Shown: in pieces, positions 34,408 through 43,228 of the stretch | Position numbering within the stretch: position 1 is the stretch's first letter | Layout of the letters: the number at the start of each line of letters is the position of its first letter | From: Streptantibioticus rubrisoli | GTDB taxonomy: Bacteria > Actinomycetota > Actinomycetes > Streptomycetales > Streptomycetaceae | Direction: 5' to 3' | Assembly (NCBI RefSeq): GCF_024436055.1 | Contig: NZ_JANFNH010000036.1 | Span: 1-64,000 of the forward strand | Length of the DNA: 64,000 nt | Made by a program: the position numbers and the translations under genes | Notes under the pieces: model-generated | The model's database searches: none | The model's input: only the letters and a program-made list of their open reading frames with translations | What the model was told of the DNA's origin: nothing

Positions 34408-35346
34408 TCAGGCTGTGACCGCCCGTTCGAGCAACGCCATTGCCCGGTCGGCGAGTTCCGCTAGGCCGCCGCTGATCCAGTGCACCCTGGGGTCACGGCG
34501 GAACCACGAGTCCTGACGGCGCGCGAAGCGCTTGGTGGCGCGTACCGTCTCGGCGCGCGCCTCGTCCTCGCCGCACTCACCGGCGAAGTGCGCCAGCACC
34601 TGCTGGTAGCCCAGCGCACGCGAGGCGGTCAGCCCGTCGCGCAGCCCGACGGCCTCCAGCGCCCGCACCTCGTCCAGCAGTCCGGCCTGCCACATCCGGT
34701 CGACCCGCAGGGTGATCCGTTCGTCGAGCACCGGACGCGGTACGTCCACGCCGATCTGGACGGCGTCGTAGACCGGGTCGGGGCCGGGCAGGTTGGCGGT
34801 GAACGGGCGGCCGGTGATCTCCACCACCTCCAGCGCCCGCACGATGCGGCGCCCGTTGCTCGGCAGGATCTGCCGCGCCGCCTGAGGGTCCACGGCGGCC
34901 AGCCGGGCGTGCAGCGGACCGGGGCCGTGCTCCGCGAGCTCCCGCTCCAGCCGGGCCCGTACCTCGGGATCGGTGCCGGGGAACTCCAGGGCGTCGATCG
35001 CGGCCCGTACGTAGAGGCCGGAGCCGCCGACCAGTACCGGGGTGCGCCCGGCCGCCAGCAGCCGGTCGATCTCGGCGCGGGCCAGCCGCTGGTACTCGGC
35101 GACGCTGGCCGCCCGCGTCACGTCCCAGATGTCGAGCAGATGGTGCGGGACACCACGGCGCTCGCTCTCGGTGAGCTTGGCGGTGCCGATGTCCATCCCG
35201 CGGTAGAGCTGCATGGAGTCGGCGTTGATGACCTCGCCGCCGAGGGCCTGGGCCAGGGCGACGCCCAGGTCCGACTTTCCGGCAGCGGTGGGGCCGACGA
35301 CGGCGATCACCCGAGGGGGGCGGGGGGACGGGACAGCGTTGTTCAC
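34408..35346 (-). CDS. miaA: tRNA dimethylallyltransferase
   Basis: 312-residue enzyme that transfers a dimethylallyl group to A37 of tRNAs reading UNN codons, the step before MiaB. The P-loop is VVGPTAAGKSDLGVAL; substrate motifs include INADSMQLYRGMDIGTAK, HHLLDIWDV and VGGSGLYVRA; the C-terminal part has SRALGYQQVL and KRFARRQDSWFRRD. I used the GTG at 35346 (VNNAVPS), although GGGGAGG nearly abuts it, because homology begins with PPRVIAVVG. It belongs to a loose miaB/miaA neighbourhood also containing the two small genes and the LigB-like gene. Confidence 0.95.
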   Translation of the reverse strand: MNNAVPSPRPPRVIAVVGPTAAGKSDLGVALAQALGGEVINADSMQLYRGMDIGTAKLTESERRGVPHHLLDIWDVTRAASVAEYQRLARAEIDRLLAAGRTPVLVGGSGLYVRAAIDALEFPGTDPEVRARLERELAEHGPGPLHARLAAVDPQAARQILPSNGRRIVRALEVVEITGRPFTANLPGPDPVYDAVQIGVDVPRPVLDERITLRVDRMWQAGLLDEVRALEAVGLRDGLTASRALGYQQVLAHFAGECGEDEARAETVRATKRFARRQDSWFRRDPRVHWISGGLAELADRAMALLERAVTA

Positions 35347-35466
35347 CTCCCCAGTCTCCCAAATGCCGCGCACCACCCTCGATCGAGTTACGTGACTGGT
35401 CAGGTGTGCGGTCGTTGCCCGAGCGGACGCGGTTTTTCCCCGCACGAGCAAGGTCTGGAGTATGTA

Positions 35467-35673
35467 ATGGGTGTTTTCGATTGGCTTCGGCGTGGTTCGT
35501 CCACCAAGTCGGCGACCGAGGCGACGCAGGCCGAGAGTGCCGGTACGGCACCGGAGGAGACACCGGAGGAGTCGGCCAAGCCCGCGGAGTCCGCCGACCA
35601 GGTCGGCATCCCCAAGCAGCAGTCCGCCGACAAGGCGGCCGACAGCGAGACCGGCGAAGGCGCCCGCAGCTGA
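35467..35673 (+). CDS. small hydrophilic acidic protein
   Basis: 68-residue protein starting MGVFDWLRRGSSTKSA, followed by a Glu/Ala/Ser/Thr-rich tail with no predicted membrane or catalytic motif. The start is supported by GGAG 6 nt before the ATG, and the short basic amphipathic N-terminus suggests possible membrane-surface or partner binding. It is divergent from miaA and ends at a strong hairpin terminator. The function is unknown. I believe it is real because the codon bias is good and it fits exactly between a ribosome site and a terminator. Confidence 0.65.
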   Translation: MGVFDWLRRGSSTKSATEATQAESAGTAPEETPEESAKPAESADQVGIPKQQSADKAADSETGEGARS

Positions 35674-35708
35674 GCCGCCCGCCCCGGACCTGACAGCCTG
35701 GCACCAGC

Positions 35709-35745
35709 CGACGGGCCGCGGCGCCACACGCTCCGCGGCCCGTCG
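35709..35745. terminator. bidirectional hairpin between small gene and LigB-like gene
   Basis: A 13-bp stem, CGACGGGCCGCGG (35709-35721) with CCGCGGCCCGTCG (35733-35745), has an 11-nt loop and lies between two convergent stops. Confidence 0.8.
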
Positions 35746-35762
35746 CATGCGACCGCCCGGCC

Positions 35763-36476
35763 TTAGGACCAGGTGGCCACGAAGTACCCGACGCCGTACG
35801 GCGCTTGGTCGTACAGCAACTCGCCGCGCAGTCCGGCGCCCCGCGCCGCGCCCGCCAGCACCTGCCAGGGCGCCCGGCCCGCGGCCAGCAGTTCGGCGGC
35901 CAGCTTGGCGTCCAGGGCGGCGAGCGCGTCGGTGTCCGCGTGCGCCAGCGCGGCGGCGACCGACGCGTCGAACGGCTCGGCCCGCTCGTCGAAGTAGCCG
36001 GGCCCCTTCAGGCTGCGCCGCGCGCTGCCGTCCGCGGCCACCAGCAGCGCCACCCGCCGCGCGGACGCCGCCAGCTCCCGCCCCAGCTCGGCGCAGGACT
36101 CCGGGGCCAGCGGCTCCCCGACGCCGAGGCCCTCGACCGGCGCGGCGGTCCACTCGGTACGGGTCAGCAGCCAGGCCGCGACCGCGAGCGACGCAGGCAG
36201 CAGCCGCCCGGGCGCCTCGCCCTGCCGCTCCCCCAGCGTGACGTCGAGGTGGACGCCGAAGTCCCGGAACGACCCGGTGGCGCCCTGCGGGTGCGGTCCC
36301 CGCCCGGACTGCTCGGCGGGCCCGAGCACCACGAGGCGGTCGGGCCGGGCGGCGGCCAGCACCCCGACGGCGTCCGCACAGGCGGCCCGCAGCTCGTCCA
36401 GCTCGGGCGCGGCACCCGCCGCGAGTTCGGGCACCAGCAACGGCGGACAGGGCACTACGGCGGCGGCGACCAGCAT
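35763..36476 (-). CDS. class III extradiol dioxygenase (LigB-like) domain protein
   Basis: 237-residue protein with the fold of the catalytic subunit of protocatechuate 4,5-dioxygenase-type enzymes. The N-terminus MLVAAAVVPCPPLLVPEL is characteristic of the branch found in Streptomyces. Strand segments such as DRLVVLGPAEQ and RRVALLVAADGS and the C-terminal YGVGYFVATW continue the fold. The metal-ligand His pair usual in LigB enzymes (HPP near the start) is replaced by CPP, so catalysis of ring cleavage is doubtful. The ATG at 36476 was chosen by homology. It lies 46 bp downstream of a small gene on the same strand. Confidence 0.75.
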   Translation of the reverse strand: MLVAAAVVPCPPLLVPELAAGAAPELDELRAACADAVGVLAAARPDRLVVLGPAEQSGRGPHPQGATGSFRDFGVHLDVTLGERQGEAPGRLLPASLAVAAWLLTRTEWTAAPVEGLGVGEPLAPESCAELGRELAASARRVALLVAADGSARRSLKGPGYFDERAEPFDASVAAALAHADTDALAALDAKLAAELLAAGRAPWQVLAGAARGAGLRGELLYDQAPYGVGYFVATWS

Positions 36477-36522
36477 GTTCGGCAGCGTAGCAACGCGGCC
36501 GCGCGCCGCCGCGCTGGCGGCC

Positions 36523-36738
36523 TCAGGGCAGGTCGTCCCGGCCGAGCCAGGAGGGACGTTCGGGAACGTCGGCGTCCCAGAGCCGGTCCGGATCGGCGGG
36601 AGGCGGCGCGGGGCGAGCGGGCTCGGGAGGCGGGAGCACCGCCTGCTCACGCGGACCGTCGGCATAGCCCACGACCTCGGCGCGCCACGTCACGTGGTCG
36701 CCCCGGCCGCCGACGTGCTGCTCGACGATCAGCCCCAC
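36523..36738 (-). CDS. small conserved hypothetical protein
   Basis: 71-residue protein starting GLIVEQHVGGRGDHVTW, with a Pro-rich middle (LPPPEPARPAPPPADPDRLW) and a terminal WLGRDDLP. A beta-strand-rich first half is likely. It follows miaB by 31 bp on the same strand and precedes the LigB-like gene, so cotranscription is likely. The GTG at 36738 is the only start in frame; the nearest purine-rich stretch is 14 nt upstream. Similar short proteins seem to occur at this locus in other Streptomyces, from memory. The function is unknown. Confidence 0.55.
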   Translation of the reverse strand: MGLIVEQHVGGRGDHVTWRAEVVGYADGPREQAVLPPPEPARPAPPPADPDRLWDADVPERPSWLGRDDLP

Positions 36739-36769
36739 CTGGCCATTGCCGTCCCCCCGGCCCCGCGCG

Positions 36770-38248
36770 TCAGTCGCAGCCGCAGGCGTTGGCCGGAGCC
36801 GGGGAGGGCGCGGGGACGCCGATGGTCGGCAGACCCAGCATCACGCCCTTCGGCTCGGCGGGCGCGGCGTTGCGCCGCTCCCACGCGTCGCCCGCCCGGG
36901 TGCGCCGTACCGCCAGGGCGGGGCGCTCGGCGAGCAGGTGGTGCGGGGCGGCGTAGGTGACCTCGACGGTCACCACGTCGCCGGGCCGCACCGGCTGCGC
37001 CGGGCGCTCGAAGTGCACCAGGCGGTTGTCGGGGGCCCGGCCAGACATGCGGTGGGTGGCGTCGTCCTTGCGGCCCTCGCCCTCGGCGACCAGTACCTCA
37101 AGGGTGCGGCCGACCTGCTTCTTGTTCTCCTCCCAGGAGATCTCCTCCTGGAGCGCGACCAGCCGCTCGTAGCGCTCCTGGACGACCTCCTTGGGGATCT
37201 GCCCGTCCATCGTGGCGGCCGGGGTGCCCGGCCGCTTGGAGTACTGGAAGGTGAAGGCCTGCGCGAAGCGCGCCTCGCGCACCACGTGCAGGGTCTGCTC
37301 GAAGTCCGCCTCGGTCTCGCCGGGGAAGCCGACGATGATGTCGGTGGAGATGGCGGCGTCCGGCATGGCGGCGCGCACCTTCTCGATGATGCCGAGGTAG
37401 CGCTCCTGCCGGTAGGAGCGGCGCATCGCCTTGAGCACGGTGTCGGAGCCGGACTGCAGCGGCATGTGCAGCTGGTGCATCACGTTCGGCGTCTCGGCCA
37501 TCGCCGCGATCACGTCGTCGGTGAAGTCCCGGGGATGCGGTGAGGTGAACCGCACCCGCTCCAGCCCCTCGACGTTGCCGCAGGCGCGCAACAGCTTGCT
37601 GAACGCCTCGCGGTCGCCGATGTCGGAGCCGTAGGCGTTGACGTTCTGGCCGAGCAGCGTGACCTCGATGACGCCGTCCGCGACCAGCGTCTCGACCTCG
37701 GCCAGGATGTCGCCGGGGCGGCGGTCCTTCTCCTTGCCGCGCAGCGCCGGGACGATGCAGAACGTGCAGGTGTTGTTGCAGCCGACGGAGATGGCGACCC
37801 AGGCCGCGTAGGCGGACTCGCGGCGGGTGGGCAGCGTGGAGGGGAACGTCTCCAGCGACTCGACGATCTCGACCTGCGCCTCTTCGGCGATCCTGGCCCG
37901 CTCCAGCAGCACCGGCAGCTGGCCGATGTTGTGGGTGCCGAAGACCACGTCGACCCAGGGCGCCTTCTTGACGATGGTGTCCCGGTCCTTCTGCGCCAGG
38001 CAGCCGCCGACCGCGATTTGCATCCCGGGCCGCGCGGCCTTCTTGGGCGCGAGCTGCCCGAGGTTGCCGTAGAGCCGGTTGTCGGCGTTCTCCCGCACCG
38101 CACAGGTGTTGAAGACCACCACATCGGCGTCGTCACCACCGGATGCCCGCACATACCCCGCGTCCTCCAGCAGCCCGGCCAGCCGCTCGGAGTCGTGGAC
38201 GTTCATCTGGCACCCGTAGGTGCGCACCTCATATGTCTTCGCGCTCAT
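36770..38248 (-). CDS. miaB: tRNA-2-methylthio-N6-dimethylallyladenosine synthase
   Basis: 492-residue radical-SAM methylthiotransferase that adds a methylthio group to i6A37 of tRNA. The UPF0004 domain has the three cluster cysteines in [22 protein letters not shown] and GGCLAQ. The radical-SAM motif is [12 protein letters not shown], and the C-terminal TRAM domain covers about residues 375-445. A 50-residue Ala/Pro tail ending in CGCD is unusual but common in actinobacteria. I chose the ATG at 38248 ([13 protein letters not shown]); an ATG nine codons earlier is possible. It works after MiaA, encoded 1.4 kb away. Confidence 0.95.
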   Translation of the reverse strand: MSAKTYEVRTYGCQMNVHDSERLAGLLEDAGYVRASGGDDADVVVFNTCAVRENADNRLYGNLGQLAPKKAARPGMQIAVGGCLAQKDRDTIVKKAPWVDVVFGTHNIGQLPVLLERARIAEEAQVEIVESLETFPSTLPTRRESAYAAWVAISVGCNNTCTFCIVPALRGKEKDRRPGDILAEVETLVADGVIEVTLLGQNVNAYGSDIGDREAFSKLLRACGNVEGLERVRFTSPHPRDFTDDVIAAMAETPNVMHQLHMPLQSGSDTVLKAMRRSYRQERYLGIIEKVRAAMPDAAISTDIIVGFPGETEADFEQTLHVVREARFAQAFTFQYSKRPGTPAATMDGQIPKEVVQERYERLVALQEEISWEENKKQVGRTLEVLVAEGEGRKDDATHRMSGRAPDNRLVHFERPAQPVRPGDVVTVEVTYAAPHHLLAERPALAVRRTRAGDAWERRNAAPAEPKGVMLGLPTIGVPAPSPAPANACGCD

Positions 38249-38331
38249 CTCAATCCACCAGGGTACGTGTTCCACCGCACCCCCCGCCGCGCCCTTATCA
38301 AGGCCCGGCCGAGCTGGCAGGATCGCGGGTC

Positions 38332-39318
38332 ATGAGGTTTCGGCTACCGGTCAGGCGGCGACGGGCGGTTCGGGTGGGCACCGCCCTGGGGCTGGGGGTC
38401 GTGCTGGTGTTGTGGGTGGTGCTGCACTCGACCGCGCAGCCGTATCCGCGCGGGCCGGTGACCGTCGCCACCGGGGTGCCGGACGGGGTGTACCAGAAGT
38501 ACGGGCAGTTGCTCCAGGGAGACCTGCGGCGTGACCTGCCCGGGGTGGCGGTGCGGCTGAAGCCGTCGCAGGGGTCGGTGCAGAACCTGGAGTACCTGGC
38601 CTCGGGCCAGGCCGACTTCACCTTCTCGCAGGCCGACGCCGCGGCCGACTACCACGGGCCCGGCGCTACGCATCTGCGGGCGGTGGCCCGGCTGTACGAC
38701 GACTACATGCAGTTGGTCGTGCCCGCCGGGTCGAAGGTGAAATCGGTGTACGACCTGCGCGGGCTGCGGGTGGGCATCGGCCAGCCGGGCTCCGGGGTGA
38801 GCCTGATCGCCCGGCGGCTGCTGAAGGCCGCCGGGCTCGACGCGGACCGGGACCTGACGGCGGTGCCCGCGGGCGTGGACACCGCGCCGAGCCTGCTGAG
38901 GTCCGGCAGGCTGGACGCGTTCTTCTGGTCCGGCGGGCTGCCCACCCTGGCCATCCAGCGGCTGGCCGGGCAGTACCCGGTCAAGCTGGTGCCACTCGAC
39001 GACGTGATAAAGCCACTGCACCGGCTCGGCGCCGCCGCCGACTTCTACCGGGCGGCGGTGATGCCCCCGGACGCCTACCCCAACGTGCAGCACGGCCAGT
39101 CGGTGGAGACGATCGCGGTGGCGAACCTTTTAGTCACCACGGACCGCACCGACCCCGCCCTGGTGCAGCGGGTCACCCAGACGGTGATCGACAGCCGGGA
39201 CAGCATCGGCGCGGTGGTGCACTCGGCACAGCAGGTCGACCTGCGCACCGCGATCTTCACCGATCCGCTGCCGCTGCACGAGGGCGCACGCCGCTACTAC
39301 CTGTCGGTCAAGCCGTAG
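38332..39318 (+). CDS. TAXI-family TRAP-type solute-binding protein, membrane-anchored
   Basis: 328-residue periplasmic-binding-protein-fold protein. The N-terminus is basic (MRFRLPVRRRRAVR) followed by one hydrophobic span (about residues 15-33) without a clear cleavage site, so it is probably an anchored extracytoplasmic protein. The TAXI family is shown by VTVATGVPDGVYQKYGQLL, GSVQNLEYLASGQADFTFSQ and YDLRGLRVGIGQPGSG. Known TAXI proteins bind glutamate/glutamine. There is no TRAP permease gene nearby; instead it overlaps by 11 bp the 3' end of a convergent histidine kinase and sits next to a glu-type ABC operon. A sensory or accessory binding role is inferred. Confidence 0.85.
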   Translation: MRFRLPVRRRRAVRVGTALGLGVVLVLWVVLHSTAQPYPRGPVTVATGVPDGVYQKYGQLLQGDLRRDLPGVAVRLKPSQGSVQNLEYLASGQADFTFSQADAAADYHGPGATHLRAVARLYDDYMQLVVPAGSKVKSVYDLRGLRVGIGQPGSGVSLIARRLLKAAGLDADRDLTAVPAGVDTAPSLLRSGRLDAFFWSGGLPTLAIQRLAGQYPVKLVPLDDVIKPLHRLGAAADFYRAAVMPPDAYPNVQHGQSVETIAVANLLVTTDRTDPALVQRVTQTVIDSRDSIGAVVHSAQQVDLRTAIFTDPLPLHEGARRYYLSVKP

Positions 39319-40723
39319 GTTCGCTGCGCGGCACGGTGAGCGACACCCGCAGTCCCCGCGGCTGGTTGGGGGCGTAGCCGATCGTGCCGCCGCCCTTGGC
39401 GAGCAGCACCCGGGCGATGGACAGGCCCAGCCCCGAGCCGTCCACGTTCTGGTGGCGCGGGCTGCGCCAGAAACGGTCGCCGATCCGGGCGAGTTCGTCC
39501 TCGGTGAGCCCGGGGCCGCCGTCGGCCACCTCCACCTGGACGGTGTCGGCACCGGTCACCACGGTGACCACCACGTCCTCGCCGCTCGGGGTGAACTTCA
39601 CCGCGTTGTCCACCACCGCGTCCAGGGCGCTGGACAGCGCGATCGGGTCGGCCCAGCCGGTCGCCGCCGTCGCGCCCCGGTGGCGGAGCCTGACCCCGGC
39701 CCGGTCGGCGGCGGGCCGCCAGGCGTCGAGGCGCTCGATAGCGATCGCGGCGACATCGACCAACTTCAGGTTGGCGGCGGTGTGTTCGGCGGTGGCCAGG
39801 CCCAGCAGGTCGTCCAGCACGGTGGCGAGCCGCTTGCCCTCCTCCCGTACCGAGGCGATCTCGGCGTGGCCCTCGGGGAGTTCCAGGCTGAGCAGCTCTA
39901 TGCGCAGCAGCAGCGCGCTCAGCGGATTGCGCAGTTGGTGGGAGGCGTCCGCGACGAAGGCGCGCTGCTGCTCCAGTGATTCCTCGACGTTGTCGGCCAT
40001 CTCGTTGAACGACCGTGCCAGGCGCCGCAGTTCCGGCGGCCCGCCCGCCGCCGCCACGCGCGAGGCGAGCCGTCCGGTGGCGATGTCGTGGGCGGCCCGG
40101 TCCAGCACCTTCACCGGCCGCAGCACCCACGCGGTCAGCCGGATCGCGGCGAGCACGGCCACCACCGTGGCGGCCAGTTCACCGCCCGCGATCAGCAGCC
40201 AGCCGTGCAGCACCCGGGAGCGCATGGCGCCGGTGGGCGAGTCGGTGAGGACGACGGCGACCACGTCGCCGTCCCGCACGATGGGTGAGGCGACGGTGAT
40301 CCGGCTGTGCTGCCACGGCCACACCTGCGGCGGGTTGTGGCTGCGGCGTCCGGCGAGCGCCTCCTGGAACGACGGGTCGGCGGTGACCTGGCGGCGGGCG
40401 AGCCAGCGCTCGGGGGCCACCGCCATCACAGAGCCGTTGCGGTAGAAGACGCCGACGCGTATGCCGTACAGGTCCTCGTAGCGGGCGAGTTCGCTGCGCA
40501 GGGTGGACTCCCGCTCGCCCTCGTTGACCACTATGGTGCCGTCCGGCTCGCTGCTGGCGGTGACGTACTGGGCGATGGCGGCGAACCGCGTGGTGTCGTC
40601 GATGCGGTCCACGATGAGCCGCTGCTGCTCGGCGGCGGCCAGACTGGCGGCGAGCGGGAACCCGAGCGCGATCAGCACCGCCGCCATCAGGACCAGCAGC
40701 AGCGGAAGCAGGCGGGTGCGCAC
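39308..40723 (-). CDS. two-component sensor histidine kinase
   Basis: 471-residue membrane kinase. TM1 is at residues 5-28, the extracytoplasmic sensor at about 30-170 (no recognised domain), TM2 at about 173-196, and HAMP at 197-250. HisKA has VADASHQLRNPLSALLLRIE (H262). The ATPase has an N box (LDAVVDNAVKF) and G boxes (VADGGPGL and GSGLGLSIARVLL). The GTG at 40723 overlaps the response-regulator stop (TAGTG), so the pair is translationally coupled. Its 3' end overlaps the convergent TAXI binding protein, which could deliver the ligand; this is inference. Confidence 0.93.
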   Translation of the reverse strand: MRTRLLPLLLVLMAAVLIALGFPLAASLAAAEQQRLIVDRIDDTTRFAAIAQYVTASSEPDGTIVVNEGERESTLRSELARYEDLYGIRVGVFYRNGSVMAVAPERWLARRQVTADPSFQEALAGRRSHNPPQVWPWQHSRITVASPIVRDGDVVAVVLTDSPTGAMRSRVLHGWLLIAGGELAATVVAVLAAIRLTAWVLRPVKVLDRAAHDIATGRLASRVAAAGGPPELRRLARSFNEMADNVEESLEQQRAFVADASHQLRNPLSALLLRIELLSLELPEGHAEIASVREEGKRLATVLDDLLGLATAEHTAANLKLVDVAAIAIERLDAWRPAADRAGVRLRHRGATAATGWADPIALSSALDAVVDNAVKFTPSGEDVVVTVVTGADTVQVEVADGGPGLTEDELARIGDRFWRSPRHQNVDGSGLGLSIARVLLAKGGGTIGYAPNQPRGLRVSLTVPRSEPTA

Positions 40724-41427
40724 TACCGGGCGGCCGGGACGACGAGCCGGTAGCCGACCCCGCGTACCGTCTCGATCATCTCGGGCAGCCCCAGCTTCGA
40801 GCGCAGCGAGGCGACATGGACCTCCAGGGTGCGCCCGGTGCCCTCCCAGTTGGTGCGCCACACCTCGCTGATGATCTGCTCCCGGCGGAAGACCACTCCG
40901 GGGTGCTGGGCGAGCAGCGCCAGCAGGTCGAACTCCTTGCGGGTCAGCTGCACCAGCTCACCGTCGACCGCCACCTGCCGGGTGGGCAGCTCTATGGCGA
41001 CCGGTCCGAGCCGTACCGCGGCCTGCGCGTCGTCCGCGCGCCCCTGCGGGTCCCGGTGCTCGGGCGGGCGGCGGCTGACGGCGTGGATGCGGGCCAGCAG
41101 CTCGCCGGTGTCGTAGGGCTTGACCACATAGTCGTCGGCACCCAGGTTGAGCCCGTGGATCCTGGAGCGTACGTCGGCCCGGGCGGTCACCATGATCACC
41201 CGGGTGTCGGTGCTGCGCTTGATGCGGCCGCACACCTCGAAGCCGTCCTGGTCGGGCAGCCCCAGGTCGAGCAGCACCACGGCGAACGGCGGGCCGCCGT
41301 CCGGCAGCAGGGCGCGCAGCGCCTCCTCGCCGCTGCGGGCGTGGACCACGTCGATGCCGTGTCTGGCGAGCACCGCGGACAGCGCGGCGGCGACCCTGTC
41401 GTCGTCCTCGACCAGCAACAGCCGCAT
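40723..41427 (-). CDS. OmpR-family response regulator
   Basis: 234-residue transcription factor. The receiver has the acidic pocket (VEDDDR), phospho-acceptor Asp54 in VLLDLGLPDQDG, and the conserved Lys in DYVVKPYDTGE. The C-terminal winged helix is ELVQLTRKEFDLLALLAQ through TLEVHVASLRSKL. The ATG at 41427 follows GGGGAAGAG. It is coupled to the kinase. It is divergent from the glu transporter operon over 281 bp, so that operon is a plausible target together with the TAXI gene. No tandem-repeat operator was obvious. Confidence 0.94.
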   Translation of the reverse strand: MRLLLVEDDDRVAAALSAVLARHGIDVVHARSGEEALRALLPDGGPPFAVVLLDLGLPDQDGFEVCGRIKRSTDTRVIMVTARADVRSRIHGLNLGADDYVVKPYDTGELLARIHAVSRRPPEHRDPQGRADDAQAAVRLGPVAIELPTRQVAVDGELVQLTRKEFDLLALLAQHPGVVFRREQIISEVWRTNWEGTGRTLEVHVASLRSKLGLPEMIETVRGVGYRLVVPAAR

Positions 41428-41708
41428 CCGCTCTTCCCCCAGTCGTGCCTGTCCGTACCCCGGAGTGCGCACCCCGGCCGCATCGAATACACCCCGACAC
41501 CCGGGTGTCCCGTCAAGAGGACCCCGGGGCGAACCGCACACCGTTACCCAGCCGGTACGCAACGTACCCAACCGCCTTCTACACAGCGCGACATGACCGT
41601 CGCGCAGGGTAGCGACAGCCCATGCTCAAGTTCCGCTCAGATGTACTGACGCGGACCGGACGGGATCATAGGGTCCAGCCAACCCGTCGAACATGGAGCG
41701 ACCGCCCG

Positions 41709-42497
41709 ATGAGCGACTCCCAGGTGTCACCGGCGCCAGAGCGCGCCGTACCGCCCCCGGGCGAGCCGCTGGTCGTGCTGGACGGCGTCAACAAGCGCTT
41801 CGGCGCGCTGCACGTGCTCCGGGACATCGACCTGACCGTGGCGCGCGGTGAGGTCGTCGCGGTGATCGGCCCCTCCGGCTCCGGCAAGTCCACGCTGTGC
41901 CGCACGATCAACCGGCTGGAGACCATCGACTCCGGTGCCATCACCGTCGACGGCAGACCGCTGCCCGAGGAGGGGCGGGAGCTGGCCCGGTTGCGCGCCG
42001 AGGTCGGCATGGTCTTCCAGTCGTTCAACCTCTTCGCGCACAAGACGGTGCTGGAGAACGTCACGCTGGGCCAGATCAAGGTGCGCAGGACGCCGAGGGA
42101 GAAGGCCGAGCGCACCGCGCGCGCCCTGCTGGACCGGGTCGGGGTGGGCGGCCAGGCGGACAAGTACCCCGCACAGCTGTCCGGGGGCCAGCAGCAACGG
42201 GTGGCGATCGCCCGGGCGTTGGCGATGGAGCCCAAGGTGATGCTGTTCGACGAGCCGACCTCGGCGCTGGACCCCGAGATGGTCAACGAGGTGCTGGAGG
42301 TCATGCGGCAGCTCGCCCGGGACGGGATGACCATGATCGTGGTCACCCACGAGATGGGTTTCGCGCGCTCCGCGGCCCACCGGGTGGTCTTCATGGCGGA
42401 CGGCCGGATCGTCGAACAGGCCCCGCCCGCGAGGTTCTTCGGCAGTCCGCGCAGCGAACGGGCCAAGGACTTCCTGTCGAAGGTCCTGCACCACTGA
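41709..42497 (+). CDS. gluA: glutamate-type amino acid ABC transporter ATP-binding protein
   Basis: 262-residue cytosolic ATPase of the polar amino acid uptake family. Walker [10 protein letters not shown], the Q loop [13 protein letters not shown], signature [15 protein letters not shown], Walker [15 protein letters not shown] and H loop VTHEMGFAR are all present. The ATG at 41709 is preceded by GGAG at 10 nt. It is the first gene of gluA-gluC-gluD. In S. coelicolor and corynebacteria gluB, the binding-protein gene, follows gluA; here only 80 bp with a hairpin separate gluA from gluC. The uptake substrate is inferred from family and gene order. Confidence 0.92.
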   Translation: MSDSQVSPAPERAVPPPGEPLVVLDGVNKRFGALHVLRDIDLTVARGEVVAVIGPSGSGKSTLCRTINRLETIDSGAITVDGRPLPEEGRELARLRAEVGMVFQSFNLFAHKTVLENVTLGQIKVRRTPREKAERTARALLDRVGVGGQADKYPAQLSGGQQQRVAIARALAMEPKVMLFDEPTSALDPEMVNEVLEVMRQLARDGMTMIVVTHEMGFARSAAHRVVFMADGRIVEQAPPARFFGSPRSERAKDFLSKVLHH

Positions 42498-42502
42498 GGT
42501 CA

Positions 42503-42525
42503 CGGTGTCACCGGCACTGACACCG
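42503..42525 (+). other. hairpin in gluA-gluC gap
   Basis: CGGTGTCA (42503-42510) pairs with TGACACCG (42518-42525) over a 7-nt loop, 5 nt after the gluA stop. It lies where gluB would be expected. It may protect the 3' end of gluA mRNA or set differential expression. Confidence 0.5.
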
Positions 42526-42577
42526 CCGACCGGCCGCCAGCGCCCACGCGTCCGCCGTCTGCCGGAAAGGTGTACCC

Positions 42578-43228
42578 GTGCACGTACCCCTCGACCTCCT
42601 CGACGACCTGGACCTGTTCCGTCGCGGCTTCTTCGGCACCGTGCTGCTCACCGCGGTCAGCGCGGCGCTCTCGCTGGCGCTGGGCGCGCTGGTCGCCGCC
42701 TGCCGGGTCTGCCCGGTGCCCCCGGTGCGGCTCGTCGGGACGGTGTGGACAGCGCTGCTGCGCAACACCCCGGTCACGCTGTTGTTCCTGGTCGCGGTGT
42801 TCGCGGCCGCACGGATTGTCGGCGTCGGCCACTTCGCCCTGGCGGTGGGCGCGTTGGGCTGCCACACCTCGGCGTTCGTCGGCGAGGCGCTGTGCCGCGG
42901 GGTCGGCTCGGTGCCGCTGGGGCAGGCCGAGGCGGCCCGCAGCCTGGGCATGACCTCCTGGCAGGCGCTACGGCTGGTCGTGCTGCCGCAGGTCGGCCGG
43001 GCCGCCGTCGCGCCGATCGGCGGCCTGCTGGCCGCGCTCACCAGGAACTCCGCGATCGCGGGCGCGTTCGGCGTCACCGAACTGTTCGCCCAGCAGCGGC
43101 GGTTGAGCGCGATCGGCCATGACGTTCTGGGGGTCTTCGTCTGGATCGCCGTGGCGTATCTGCTGCTCGCCTTCGTCATCAGCGAGTCGTTCCGGCTGCT
43201 TGAGCGGCGGCTGGCGGTGGCCGGATGA
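42578..43228 (+). CDS. gluC: amino acid ABC transporter permease GluC-like
   Basis: 216-residue inner-membrane permease with about five spans (for example GTVLLTAVSAALSLALGALV and VTLLFLVAVFAAARIVGVG). The EAA loop that contacts the ATPase is EAARSLGMTSWQALRLVVLP. The GTG at 42578 follows GGAAAGG at 7 nt. It overlaps gluD by the ATGA quartet, so the two permeases are translationally coupled and probably form a heterodimer with two copies of GluA. No binding protein is encoded in the operon. Confidence 0.88.
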   Translation: MHVPLDLLDDLDLFRRGFFGTVLLTAVSAALSLALGALVAACRVCPVPPVRLVGTVWTALLRNTPVTLLFLVAVFAAARIVGVGHFALAVGALGCHTSAFVGEALCRGVGSVPLGQAEAARSLGMTSWQALRLVVLPQVGRAAVAPIGGLLAALTRNSAIAGAFGVTELFAQQRRLSAIGHDVLGVFVWIAVAYLLLAFVISESFRLLERRLAVAG

